Made by a program: the position numbers and the translations under genes. This document shows, one piece after another, positions 24,533 to 37,524 of a stretch of 64,000 nucleotides of DNA. The stretch is taken from positions 1 through 64,000 of the forward strand of contig PDHQ01000192.1 in assembly GCA_003339415.1 (NCBI GenBank), in the 5' to 3' direction. This DNA is from Ophiocordyceps camponoti-saundersi (nom. inval.) (taxonomy: Eukaryota > Ascomycota > Sordariomycetes > Hypocreales > Ophiocordycipitaceae). Below the pieces are notes generated by a model that saw only the letters and a program-made list of their open reading frames with translations, ran no database searches and was not told the DNA's origin. Each line of letters starts with the position of its first letter. The stretch's first letter is position 1.

Positions 24533-26402
24533 AATAATATAACTTTTATATATTCTACAGATCCCGCGCTTAAAGCGACGCGGATACGGACTTTTTATTT
24601 TTATATTATAAGCGGACTCCGCTCTTTCTATTACCTTATAATAATAGCTTTAAGCCGCGCCCGGAGTAACTCTAAAAAGGAGGGTAATACTATATAAGTT
24701 AATTATAACCGCGAAAATTTTTTACCTAGAATATAACTTTACTTTAAATCGTAATAAGCTTAAACTTAAGAGTTTACCGTACCTCTTACCTTATTAAAAG
24801 CTAAAGTAAATATTAATAAGATTATTTTAGGGGACGCCTTAGTTTTTATATAGGTAATTATTAAATAAGTAGCGGAGTTTAAAAGGGTCCGGGGAAGCGC
24901 CCCCCCTACTCCGACTTTATTAATTAGTAATATTTCCTTAGCTATTACGGCTATAGTTTCCTTTTTTTTTTATAGCTTTAGAGGGAGTAGAACTCCTTTA
25001 ATATAAGCTATAATTATAGCTAAAACGCTAAAGAAAACTATTAAAAAATAAATTCTTAGGTAATATAAATATTAGCTTATAATTTACTTTAACTTTATCG
25101 CTATTTTATTTTAAGTCTAAGGCCTTAAGGTAACTATAATAAATATTAACCGCGGACTTTATAAGTAAGGCTAAGCTTTTACTATAAGGAAATTACTTAG
25201 CGGTAACGTTACGGTAATATTTTAAGATATTATTTATAAATTTTAGTTTAATTTAGGGTAGTTTTATACCGCTTTCGAAGAAAAAGCACGCTTAACCGGC
25301 GAAAGTTATATTTTTATTATAAAAGGGGTGCTAGCGTAAGCCTTATAATAAGGCGGGAAAGAGGCCTTTTAAAAAAAAATTAAATTTTTAAATAAGGTTT
25401 TAGTAATATAATTATACGCGAAAAGATATTATTTAAGAACTTAGTAAAGTTTTCTTATAATTACTATTAATAGCGTAATAAACGTAAACTAAATTTATAA
25501 TAAGGGTATAATAATATAAGCGGAGATTTTTAACGCGGAACCTTATAAGCTAAAAGTTTAACCTTAGTAATATTTTAAATATTACTAGCTTAGATATATT
25601 ATTAAATACTATATAGTAAAGCTATAATATAGTTAGTATTTTACTTTTCTATACGCGAAAAGTAAGTTAGCTTACCTTATAGCGTACGGAAAAAGACCGT
25701 ATTATTACCCTCTCTATTAGGGGATTTACTTTAAGTAAAGTTAACTTTACTTTAAGATAAGAGTAGCGTAAAACCGGGCGAAAAATACTTATATTTCCTA
25801 ACCCCGGAGATTTATAAATCGAAACTCTATATATACCGCCCCTCCTCCCCTTTTAGCGCTAACTAAAGTTTAGTAATAGCTAAAGCGGAAATATTAGAAG
25901 GCGAATATAATAGCTCCGCTTTTAACCTCCTTTTTAAACTTATCCGTAGCTTTACTATAATAATTAAGCTACTTTTTAAAACTAGCTATTATAAGGTTTA
26001 TTATAAGCTAATAAAACTTTTATATATTCCTTAATTATATTAATAAAGCTTCGATTAAATAGATTATTTAAGATATTATAATTAAGTATAGAGATTCGGT
26101 TTATAGCGATAATAACGCTTAGGAAAATAAATAGCTATATAAACTCCGTATTAAACCTAAATTACGCGTACTTTTATTACCGTAAACTCCGCTTCGGAGA
26201 ATATATCGGCTTCCTAATTATTTATTATTACTAAACTTATCTAAGGTATAGAGTGCCGGGTACGGACCTAGTCCGGCCCTAAACTAAGGTAACGCTTAAG
26301 GGGAGGGTTTTACTCCGAGTTTTTTAGTTTTTCCTACTCTTAGAATATATATAGGATAGTTCTAAGCTATATTAAGTATATTAGCATATAAATATTATTA
26401 TT
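24533..26402 (+). mobile_element. Family C element, complete copy 2 (1,870 bp) inside Copia1
   Basis: Flanked by the 15-bp duplication AATAAAGCCTTTATT (24,518-24,532) and AATAAAGCTTTTATT (26,403-26,417), differing by one C/T. Copia2 carries the uninterrupted target at about 40,755. This copy keeps the most GC of the family (AGATCCCGCGCTTAAAGCG at the 5' end, GTGCCGGGTACGG near 26,250), so it is probably the youngest or least mutated. A coding-like stretch is visible near 25,260-25,370 (for example FEEKARLTGESYIF), protein unrecognised. Confidence 0.85.
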
Positions 26403-27263
26403 AATAAAGCTTTTATTTACTATATTTTTCTCTTTTTTTCCGAAAAGGTATTTTTTTATTCTTACTAATTAGGTACTTTATAAAGGTATAAATACTAATA
26501 TAAATTTACTTTATACTTTTTATTTTTATAATTTAAGTAAAAAATAATTTCTTTCTTTTACTTATAAGGCTTTTTACTTTTATAAGAGGTATATAAAACC
26601 TTTTTAGAAGTAGCTAAAGCTAAAGAAGTATTTTTTTTTTCTCCGTTTATAAGGGAAGAGAAGAGAGTCTTAAGGGTATACGCTTTTTCGTTATTTTATA
26701 AAGCTTATATAATATTTATTATAAAGCCTTTATATTTATTTCGTAAGCTTATAAGCGTTAAGCTTATTATAACGATTTCGGGTATCTCGATATTTTTAGA
26801 AAGAAGCTCTTTATAGCTTAATTTTATTTTATTAAGATAAACTTCTATATTACTTTCCGTATAATATATATTAAATAAATCCCCTATAAAAAGGAAATTT
26901 AACGTAAAGGAAGAGGGATTATAAAGGTTTTTTAACTTATCTTAGGTAATTTTAGTATTTTTAATATACTTTATTTACGTTAAGGGACCGTTATTAATAA
27001 ATAGCCTTATAAGGGCTAAGGCGTCTTCGGTTTTAATATTACTTTCTTACTATATAGTAAGTTAAAGTTTCTCGCGAATAAGGGCACTTTCTATACGTAG
27101 AGCTTATATAGGATAATTCTTTAAGCTTTAAAGCTTCGAAAAATCGTACTAAACCTTAGAAAATATATTTCTTAGCTAAAATATAGCTTATCTATCCGTA
27201 AGTATTTTTATTATTTTTTCTAGATTTTTTTATAGCCTTTTTAAAGTAAAAAAATTATTATTA
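26403..27263 (-). pseudogene. Copia1 gag/5' internal relic
   Basis: The internal part between the C insertion and the 5' LTR (right-hand side on the minus strand) corresponds to the N-terminal gag region of a copia element. It is collinear with Copia2 at about 40,755-41,611. No specific gag motif was identified. Confidence 0.6.
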
Positions 27264-27938
27264 TATAAGTATAAGATAGAAGTTAGATAGTATTTTCGAT
27301 CGGTTTAAGGTTAGGAAGATAATTAATTATCTAGTAATAGAGATTTAAATAATAGAATTATTAAATATAGAAGCGCGTTTAAATCGGATTAAAATAATAA
27401 TAGTTTTATAATAATAGGTTAATAATAGAATTATTTAGAAGGTAGGGAAGAGAGTAAATAATGAAATTTCTATTTACTAAGTAATAAGAAAAACCTCTTC
27501 TCTAAATACTTAATTTCTTATAAATATAGTAACCTTTTTAGTTAAGGAGAGGGTTATTCTATATGCTAGAAGATAACGTATTTAGGAGTATTTTTAGAAG
27601 TCCGGAAAGTATTATAGTTAGTTTAATATTCGGCTTTCTATATTACCTATTTCCGTAAAGTCTAGAAACGCTAACCGTGACGGATCCGTATAAGGTCTTA
27701 AAGGTCTATATTATTCTTAGCCTTAAAGGGCCGGAGCTTTATATATAAAGGTAATAATATATTATACTAGTGCTTTTAAGGTATAAAATAATAACCTTAG
27801 TTATTTATTTATATAATAAATATAATAAAATACTAGATTTTCTATATTATATTATAAAGTAGTTATTATATTTTTATATTAGTTATTTATACTTTTATTA
27901 TTTATTATAAAGAATAAAAATTATTATAAGCACTTATA
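27264..27938 (-). repeat. Copia1 5' LTR
   Basis: 675 bp, homologous to 19,961-20,635 along its length, with shared landmarks GATAATTAATTATCTA and TCCGGAAAGTATTATAG. It is followed by the right copy of the GGAGG target duplication. Confidence 0.9.
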
Positions 27939-27943
27939 GGAGG

Positions 27944-30303
27944 TTAAGAGGGATAAAGTATAGTCCCTAGTTAGCGTTTTTAATTTACTATTATACGCGG
28001 GCGTTTAGGGCGTTATAGTTTTCCTTTATTAGTTCCTAAACTTAAGTAATAGCTAAGAGGTTATACGCTATTTTAGGCTAGTAAATTAATAAGATATACG
28101 CTCCTTATACGTATTACGAGAGGTACGCTTATAAAATATCTTTATTAGCTAGGTTAATAACTTATAATACCTTAGCTTATTTTTTTTATATAAAAAGAAT
28201 ATTATCGCTTTTAAGGGAAATTTATCCGCTATTAAATTCGATTAGCGTCTTATATAAGAGGCGTATTTTCAGCTTTATATAAAGGTTTTATTACTTAAGG
28301 GATTCTTCCTTAAAAGCTAAGAAGGCGGGAGAGATAAAGGAAAAGGTATTATTAGTTTATATTCTTATAAGGCTAAAGGAATCTAGGCCGGTAAATATAA
28401 AGAGAAAATATAAGTTATATATTAAAGTTATTATTTTTAGGTTTATATAATAATACTTATAATATATCTTAAATTAATAAACGCTTAATTTTATTATTTT
28501 ATATAGCGGATAATAGATATATAAAATAGTACCTTTTAAAAAGCGGTCCTATATCTCCTTTAGTAATTATACGAAAATCAGTTTTATTAGGTAATTATAT
28601 AATTATATATACGCTTAGGTAATATCGTATAGCTCTCTATATATATTATACGATTATATAAAAGAAAAGCTTAAAGTAAAGATTAGCTTCTAGCTTATTC
28701 GTAAAATTATAAGCGATTAAGTAAATATAATAGCTTTATCGGTATTAGCGTAGCCTTATATAATAAGTTATAATTTCTTATATAGCTTCGTAATCTTATT
28801 CTTAATTTCTTATATAAGTTTTATATAGAAGATATATAGCTAGCTATATTTAGCTAGGTTATATTATATAAAGATAAAAATATCCTAAGCGGTAAAGCTA
28901 TTAATTTTAGCGCGGTCTAATTCTTCGAATAGGAGGCTAGGGGTTATTATAATATTATCTTAACGGAGTTATATAGTAAAGGTAATATTTTTCGTTTCTT
29001 TCTCTAAAAGGAAAGCGAAGGAGATAAACGAATTTACTATATAATTAGTAAAATCCTTATATCCTCGCGGGCTATAATATAGAATCTTAATAATAAATCT
29101 CTTTATTTAAATATTTATTTCTTTTATAGGAGCTTTATTTAGTAAATAGTATAGCTTAATCTACGTTATATAAAACTTAGTAAAACTATTAGGAAAGTTT
29201 ATAAAGATAGATTACCCTTTAATTATTAAAAGTTTATATAATCCTATTTAGCTATAATATTCGCGCTAAACTATAACTTAAGAATAAAAGGGGAGTATAA
29301 GGTTCTCGTATAAGCGAGGTTTATTTCGCGATATAAGTACGCGGCTAATATCTCTCTTCGTATAAAGCTCTTAAATCGCTTTTATTACTTTTCGAATTAC
29401 GGTTACTTATATAATAATATCTAAGGATAGGAGTAAGGTACCGTAAATATAAGGGTATATACTAAAAATAAGGAGTATAGGTATAAGGCTATTAGGCCTT
29501 ATTATATTATTTAAGTATTTTATAGTAAGCTAAAAGATTATATTATCGTTAGCCTAATCTTTAAGGTTTTCCTTAAATATATTATATATACGTTAAAAAG
29601 AGGCGTATAAGCGTTTAACTTTACTAATTACCTAGTACGCCTTAATAGGCATTTCCTTATATAATAAACTAATAATTCGTGCGGAAGAATAGAATTATTC
29701 TAAAAAAAAGTTTATATTAGGGTTATACGTAATAATATCCGGAGGGCCTTAGTAAATAGTAATCTAGTAATAGTAAAGGGCGTTTTATATATTTTAAGTA
29801 GAAAGTAATTATATAAAAATAGTAGCTTAGAAAAATATAGCCTTATTAATAATATAGAGAGCGTTCTTATTACCTAGTTATATAATATTTATAATAATCT
29901 CGTAATTAAAAGAAACGTTATCCTTAATTAAGAATTTAAATCGCTATAGCGAGGGGTTATACGTTTAGTATTAGTAGTAGGATTTCTTTATTATATAGAG
30001 TAATACTTCGGAGATATCGTTATAACTTATATTTTAAAGTAAATTGCGAAAACGTTCTATATAAAAGTATCTAAAGCGACGGTATAAATAACGGAGCTAT
30101 GCCTCTATAAAGAAAAGGGCGGCTTTACGCGGAGATATATAGAAGAATAGATATCCCTATTTCCGTATAACGGGGATTATCTAACTATCCTTACGTACGA
30201 TAACGTTCCTAATATTATCGAAATATGCCCCTAGGCGATTTATATCTCTAAGGGAAAGGAGGAATAGTATAGAGGTATTAAGAACATAATATTATACGAT
30301 ACC
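27944..30303 (-). pseudogene. Copia-type element F, integrase and reverse transcriptase (right fragment)
   Basis: Minus-strand reading from about 30,240 gives a copia-type polyprotein common in ascomycetes. The integrase part has LGAYFDNIRNVIV, GPPDIITYNPN and PIKAYQVISKVKRLYAS; the reverse-transcriptase part has GYANTDKAIIFTQS and IRIQTNNTFSF near 28,340-28,371. In this family the last motif normally carries two Asp (TDDTL), here changed to Asn by G-to-A. The N-terminal end is cut at 30,303 where the Copia2 LTR begins. The frame continues into 19,390-19,955 once Copia1 is removed. Confidence 0.8.
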
Positions 30304-30977
30304 TATAAGTGCTAGATAAAAGTCAGATAGCACTTTCGATCGGTTTAAGGTTAGAAAGATAATTAATTATCTATTAATAGAGATTTAAATAATAAGATTA
30401 TTAGATATAAAAGCGCGTTTAAATTAGATTAGAATAGTAATAGTTTTATAATAATAGGTTAATAATAAAATTATTTAGAAGGTAGGGAAGAGAGTAAGTA
30501 GTTAAATTACTATTTACTAAGTAGCAGGAAAACCTCTTCTCTAAATACTTAATTTCTTATAAACGTAGTAACCTTTCCGGTTAAGGAGAGGGTTATTCTA
30601 TATACTAGAAGATAACGTATTTAGGAGTGTTTTTAGAAATCCGGAAAGTATTATAGTTAGTTTAATATTTAGCTTTCCGTGTTACCTATTTCCGTAAAGT
30701 CTAGGAACGCTAACCGTGACGGATTCGTATAAGGTCTTAAAGGTTTATATTATTCTTAGCCTTAAAGGGCCAGAGCCTTATATACGAAGGTAATAATATA
30801 TTATACTAATACTTTTAAGGTATATAATAATAACTTTAGTTATTTATTTATATAATAAATATAATAAAATATTAGATTTTCTATATTATATTATAAAGTA
30901 GTTATTATATTTTTATATTAGTTATTTATACCTTTATTATTTATTATAAAGAATAAAAATTATTATAAGCACTTATA
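30304..30977 (-). repeat. Copia2 left (3') LTR
   Basis: 674 bp, starts TATAAGTGCTAG, ends AGCACTTATA. Followed by CTTCCCTTAAATAAATACG, the same internal edge as in Copia1. Confidence 0.9.
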
Positions 30978-31812
30978 GCTTCCCTTAAATAAATACGTTT
31001 AGTTATTTATTTATTATTTATTATAAATAGGATAAAAATTATAAAACTTATAATATAATATTATTTATCTTATTAGAAAAATTTAAAAACCTTTTATAAA
31101 AAGGAAAATAGTAAAAGTAATAATTTAAAAAAAAATTATAATAGGCTTTTTAGGTATTTTTACTTCTATAGAAGGTAGATCCTTTATTTTATTATTTTTA
31201 CTACTATTATATTCTTATAGTAGTTGTTTATTAGCTAATTCTGCTATTTCCTTCTCTTTTTCTATTATAAGGGATCGAGTTATAGAAGGAATAGTATTAA
31301 AATCTAGCTATGTATTATTTTCTTCTTCTTTATTATTATTATTATTATCCCTTTATATAAAGTTATTTTCTAAAATAACTATATCTCGTAATATAATTAT
31401 AGTTCTTTTATTAAAGTCTTAGATCTTATAAGCGTTATCTAAGTAGCCTATAATAATTCCTTTATTAGCCTAAAGGTTTAATTTAGTACTAGGATTCTTA
31501 TTTTTATAATAAATAATACTACTAAATATTTTAATCTTATCTAATTCTTTAATAAATAAAGTAATATTATTTTTTAATTTATAAGGAGTCTTATAGCTTA
31601 ATTTACTATATAGAGACCTATTATATAAATAAGTAGTAGTAATAATAGCTTCCCCTTATAGATAATAGGGCAGGTTAGCTATATATAAAATAGCACGTAC
31701 TTTATCTAATAATATTCTATTTATTCTTTCTATTTTACTATTAGGCTCCTTAGTATTAAGCGGGCTAGTATTAAAAATAATACCTTATTTTATATAATAG
31801 TCCTTTATATTA

Positions 31813-32112
31813 TATTAAGGTCTAGCCCTTATATTATATTCGGGTTATAAACTTAAACGTTAAACTTATAAATTAGCCTCACGATTAAACGATAAGGCTG
31901 CCGCTATCCGGCTTAGAGGCTTATAGTAGAAGGATTAAATAGAACGGAACGGGAAGGATAGTTAAATAGGAAGGCAAATAGGCTCTAAAGGAAAGAGCGG
32001 TATATATAGCTATTTAGCACGCTAAAGTATAGCTTCCTTAAAAGCTCTCTATACGTGATTATTATTATATATAGCTTAGCAAATAAGTACCCTTTTAACT
32101 AATCCCTTAATA
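31813..32112 (+). repeat. Gypsy 5' LTR (300 bp)
   Basis: Pairs with 39,180-39,479. By eye roughly twenty or more differences, all C/T or G/A. Its end is CTTAATA where the 3' LTR keeps CTTAACA, a direct CA-to-TA change. Confidence 0.93.
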
Positions 32113-32299
32113 AAATTATATATCTTTTTCTTATAAACTTCTACCCTTATCTTTAATATTAATAGATTAATTAGATTAAATCGGATCGGAATAGCTAACT
32201 TATAAGATTAAATAAAAAAGCTCTAATAATCTTAAGCTAGCTTTAGTAAATATTAATAACCCTTATAGTAAAAGCTACGAGTTTAGTAATTAGAATAAT

Positions 32300-33500
32300 A
32301 AATATAAGTAATATAATATATAATAAAAAATAGGGAGGAACGTTATTAGCAGATTTTAAAATACGTAGAATAATACTTTAAGAAATAAGCTAATACCTTT
32401 CTTATAGATAAGGAAGCGGAGTAAAAAGCTATATTATAAAAAGTATAGTTTACTATCTAATAATAAGCTATAATTTTTCTCGCGATAAAGAAAGCGGAAT
32501 ATATAAAGTAACTTATAGCTACGCGTGCGGACGCCTTTAAGGAAATATTACGAACGGACCCTATTAAACTAACCTTTACTAAAGCTACGCCTAACTAAGC
32601 TTAGATTAACGTAGCTTTTATAAAATAGAAAAAACCTTAGCCTAAGTAAGATAGATTATTAAATTCCTTCTACTTCTTTATAAGCTAGCTAGTTTACTAA
32701 TATAATATCGATAAGCCTTAAGGTAAAGCTAGTAATATAAATTATATCTAAGTATAGATCTTAAACTATTTTCTTAAAGATAAAATACGGAAAATATTAG
32801 CTTTCTAGTAATCTAATAGCCCTAATAGAAAGAGATACCCGAAGGACTTTTTTAACTACCTTTATCGAACTTTTAATAATATTTAGGAATAAAAAAGGGC
32901 TTAAGATAAGCTTTAAACTTTAGTTTACTATAACGGATAGATATTTAGTAACTTTATTCCTAAGTTTAAAAAGGTCCTAGTAACTACTATTAAATCTATA
33001 AGTTAGGATAATTCCGTAAAACTAACCTAGCTACGCGGGGCCTTTTCCCTAATATTTCGAGACTTTCTAATTATTATCGATATACCTTATAAATACTCTC
33101 CGTTCGTCGATCGCCTATAAGGTCTTACTTAGTCCTTTAAATAAACCCTACGTTTTCTTAGGGCGGCTAAGAAATACTAACTTAACCTAAATAAATACTT
33201 AAAAAGCGCTAAAGGTATTCCCGTAAACTTAAGTATAGGAAAAAACATAGATAAGGATATTCTAATAAATATAATAAAAGATAAGAAAAAGAAAAAGCTA
33301 AAAAGAAAAGATAGCGGTTATAATAAGACTTTTACTTAAATATTACGAAATACCCCTTAAGCTAAGTAAGTAGAAAAATTAATATTAAAATAATATAGAA
33401 TATTAAGTTTTTATATTAGGTGCGGAATAAATATATACCTCGTATATAATTATAATTTCTAACTTTTATAAAGGCTATAATAAAAGGCTTTAGGAGAAAC
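32300..33500 (+). pseudogene. Gypsy gag relic
   Basis: Plus-strand reading is Lys/Glu-rich with many TAA/TAG breaks. Around 33,411-33,460 a retroviral-type zinc knuckle (CCHC) is recognisable in mutated form: the pattern YIRCGINIYLVYNY keeps the second Cys, while the other ligands read Tyr (TGT or CAT changed to TAT). Confidence 0.6.
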
Positions 33501-33999
33501 CTATATTAACTATATAGAAATCTTACTTTAAATTAAGGAATATAATTCCGATAATAATTAGGGAAAAGAATAGCTCTAAGATATTATAGCGTCCCGGAGG
33601 ATAAGGTAGTATAAATAAAGGAAAAGAAAAATATCCTCTATTTTAAACTATAAGCCCTATTTACTAAGATTCCTATAATCTTAAATAACTTAGAACTAAT
33701 AAATATATTAGTTAATAAAAGCTATAAGAGCTATTCCGCTATATACCCGCGGCTAATATAAAACTTATAAATATTAATAAAAAGAATTTTAGCTTAATAA
33801 GTAAAAGGGGTAATAATAAGCGGACTAAAAGTATTAAGTATCGCCTAGCTTTCGCTTAAGATAAATAGCTTTAATTAATTAATTATAATATATATAATAT
33901 TAGATCTTAATTTCCTAATTATCCTTAGTAAGCTTTAGCTATAATATATAAAATCTTACTTAGTCTTTTACGAAAAATAAGTATAATATAGAGATTTAT

Positions 34000-36900
34000 A
34001 ATAATAGGTGCGGGTTACTAATACTTACTTTTAACTAATAAAGGAGATCTTAAACGCGGTATACCTTTATAGCTCGACTTTTATCGGAGAAGTAAAGAGG
34101 AGGTAGAAAGAACTACGCTATTAGAAGAAAAACCTTACCGAATACTTAGAGATCTAAGCGGTAAAAGTTAAAAATATAAAGAAAGCGTTACGAGATAAAA
34201 TTCCCTTAATAAATAACTAATTATAAGAATAGATCCTAATAGAATTTTATAATATATTTCCTTTTTTTTATAAATAGGAAGCAGATAAGTTAAACTTATA
34301 TAAAAAAGGTATAAATTACCGTATATTATTTAAAAAAAAAGTAAACGGTAAGGAACCTTAAATCTTATTCGGCCCCCTTTATAGTATATTAAGGGAGGAA
34401 TTACTTATCCTTAAAAAAATATTACGAGACCTCTTTTAAAAAAGCTTTATCTAACTTAGTAGCTTGCTTATAGGTGCCCTAGTCCTCTTCGTAAGGAAAC
34501 TTAGGGGAGGATTACGGTTTTATATAGATTTCCGTATATTAAATACGATTATAGTTTTAGATAAATACCCGCTTTTTTTACTTAGTAATACCTTTCGGTT
34601 ATTAGCTAAATCTTAATAGCTTATAAAGCTAAATATTATATAAGCTTTTTATAAAATATAGATTACTAAAGGAGAAAAATAGAAAATAGCGTTTTAGACC
34701 TAATATAGCTTTTTTAAATAGATAGTTACCTTATTCGGACTTATAAGGGCTCCTACTACCTTTTAGAGATATATTAATAGTATCCTTTAGCTATATCTTA
34801 ATAAGTTCTACTTAGCTTATATTAATAATATTATTATCTACTTAAATAATATTAAGAAGGACTATTTCCGTAAGGTATACTTAGTTCTCCGTAAACTTTA
34901 GGAGTATAAGCTTTATCTAAACTTAGATAAGTATAAATTCGTAATTAAGAAGGTAAAATACTTAAGGTTTATAATACTAGCGGGAGTTAGGCTTTAAGTA
35001 AACCCGGAAAAAATTAAGATAATCGTTAACTAAGCTACGCTAACTTTCCTTAAGGGCCTTCGCGAATTCCTAAGTTTTGCTAACTTTTACCGTCTCTTTA
35101 TTACGGATTTTACTAAGGTAATAAAATTATTAATAAACCTAATAAAAAAAAGGGTTAAGTTTATCTAAGGCCCCGATTAGGAATAAGCTTTTTAGGAAAT
35201 TAAGAATCTATTTATAAGGGCCCCTTTACTAGTAAAATAGAACTTTAGGGACCTTATATTTTTAGAAGTAAATACTAGCGCCTACGCTATAAGAGGTTAT
35301 CTTTATTAAGAACGAGATAGATAAAAATAACTAATAGCGTTCTTTTCCGTAAAAATAAACGCGGCCGAATATAACTATCCTATATATAATAAAAAGATAT
35401 TAGCGATTATTAGATACTTAAAATAGTAGCACGCTAAACTATATAGTTATAATAGCTTCGATATTATTATTAATTATAAAAACTTAAAGTATTTTATAAC
35501 TCGCTAATACCTATTAGAACGATAAGCGCGTTAAGCGGAGTACTTATTATAATTTAATTTTAAGATCCGTTATTAACCTAATAAATAAGCTATAGTCCTA
35601 GATACCCTTTCCCGTAAGGATTAAAATAAACCCTTAACTACGGAGGAGGAAAATGCCCGCTTTATATAGATAATTCCTAAAAAAGCCCTATAATTCTACC
35701 TATAAGTAATAGTAATTAATATTTTAGGAGACTTTACTAATATCTTAGAAGAAGAGGAAGGCGAAGATAGATAATAAAACGTAAGTATAGCTGCGGAAAA
35801 CGCTATAAATCTATAAGATAACGTTTTACTAGAAACTTAAGTTTTCTCTAATAATAAGCTTTAGGAACTTTAAAATAGGATAGTATTATAAGACTTAGTT
35901 TTCTAGGAAATATACTAAGCTATAGTAAAGGGAGACCGCTTATTACTTCTAAAGCTATAACTTAAAGTTTAAATTATAGATTACTATATTAACGCTAAAG
36001 GAAGATTACGTTTCCGTAATAAGCTTTAGGTCCCGGGAGCCCTAGTTACTATAATAAAGGATTCTAAGAAGGCACTAGCCTCCCCGCTTAATATATTATA
36101 AAATTATCTTATCTAAATAATCTATAACTTAGCCTTAGTTAGTTATTTTAGAAGAGAAAATATAATAGCTTTTATAACCCGTAACTTCTTCTAGCCGCTT
36201 TAATAATAATATATTTATTAATTTTTTAGGAATTATAATACTTATAGTAAGATTAAAGCTTAAAAATAATATCGGGCTACCCTTTTTAAGTTATTACTTA
36301 CTTTAGATTAGTTTTACCGATATATATAAATAGATTTTATAACGGACTTCCCGCTTATAAAACGCGGAAATAAGCACTTATAGGTAATTAAAGACCGCCT
36401 TAGTAAAAAGATCTTACTTAAGCCGATACCCTTAATAAACGCTCCGCTCTATATAAAGCGGTTTTTTTAATATTTTATACGGTTTTATTAGTAGCTAAGC
36501 ACTATCGTAAGTAATAGAGAAACTAACTAAATAAGCGAATTCTAAAGCTATCTTTACTAACTTTATAGGATTAATTAAATACTTAATATAGCTTACTATC
36601 TATAAACTAATAAAAGATACGAGAGGGTTAATTAAAATATATAAGCTTACCTCTAAGCGGTAGTTTCTTATAATTAAGATAACTAAGATAAATAGCTTCC
36701 TATAGCTTAGCTTACGCTAAATAGTAAAGTTTACTTAGCTATAGGAATAACGCTATTCTTCGTAACTTATAAGTTTTAAGCTTTAACGATAATATTATTA
36801 AACTTAGATACTCCGTAATTATTAATAAGGAATTCTAAAAGCTAGGCTAAGGAATTTATAAGATAATTATAATAAGTAATAAACTTATATTAGGCTACTA

Positions 36901-37440
36901 ATACTTTATCCTTATAAACTTAAGAGTTTTAAGCTAATAAGAATTAATAAGTAGCTAAGCGCTTTAAAGTTAGTAATAAAGTTTAGCTTAATCTATATAA
37001 TTTCCCTAATATAAGGCTTAAGAAGAAGCTTGATTAGAAAAACGCTAAGTTTATAGTAACGTAAGTTATTAACCCTTCCCTTATTAAACTTATAAGATTA
37101 TTAATAGGAGCTTATAATCGCTTTAATATAGATTTACTTAAGAGGGCAGCTTTAGACCCCTTACTCGGATAAGAAGTTATTAATTTATAGCCTCTTATAA
37201 TACTAATCGATAAGGAGGAAGAATAGGAAATTAAAAAGATTATCTTAGCTAGATAGAAAAAGGTAAGTAAAGGTAAGAGATAGGAGGTTTTCGTTAAATA
37301 GAAAGGTTATTAAAACCTAATATAGGAACTTTTAGTAGAACTTAAAGGCACCGCTACTCTTAATCGCTTTAAAGCTTTATACGGACTAGCTATATATAAT
37401 AATAAGCAGGTTATTAGGAAATATATAGTAAAATAGCTAG
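34000..37440 (+). pseudogene. Gypsy pol relic (reverse transcriptase, RNase H, integrase)
   Basis: Reverse transcriptase: GALVLFVRKLRGGLRFYIDF from 34,473, then LDKYPL. The catalytic box at 34,818-34,841 reads YINNIIIY where gypsy has Y-x-D-D, so both Asp are now Asn. RNase H-like DASAYAIRGYL near 35,275. Integrase: IDFITDFPLIK near 36,333; SNRETN near 36,510, where SDRGTQF is normal; and RYERVN near 36,620. Changes are G-to-A and C-to-T, typical RIP. Confidence 0.85.
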
Positions 37441-37524
37441 TAGTAAGATTATATTAAAAGGCGTACTAATAAGCGCGGAAAATATACCCCCCCCCCCCCC
37501 TTTTATAATATTTAGTAGCGCTAC

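Larger units (their letters stand above)
19961..27938 (-). mobile_element. Copia1 LTR retrotransposon, complete but interrupted
   Basis: Two 675-bp LTRs (19,961-20,635 and 27,264-27,938) start TGTAAGTG or the RIP form TATAAGT and end AGCACTTATA. The target duplication GGAGG at 19,956-19,960 and 27,939-27,943 is exact. Pol reads on the minus strand with a copia YIDDI reverse-transcriptase box and an integrase C-terminal motif. A family C element with its own 15-bp duplication sits inside. Without that insert the element is about 6.1 kb, a normal copia size. Many TAA/TAG breaks make it inactive. Confidence 0.9.

Noticed and set aside
31140..31820. Separate short retroelement between the Copia2 LTR and the gypsy
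   Set aside because: It is collinear with Copia1 22,585-23,260 and resumes after the gypsy insertion, so it is part of Copia2.
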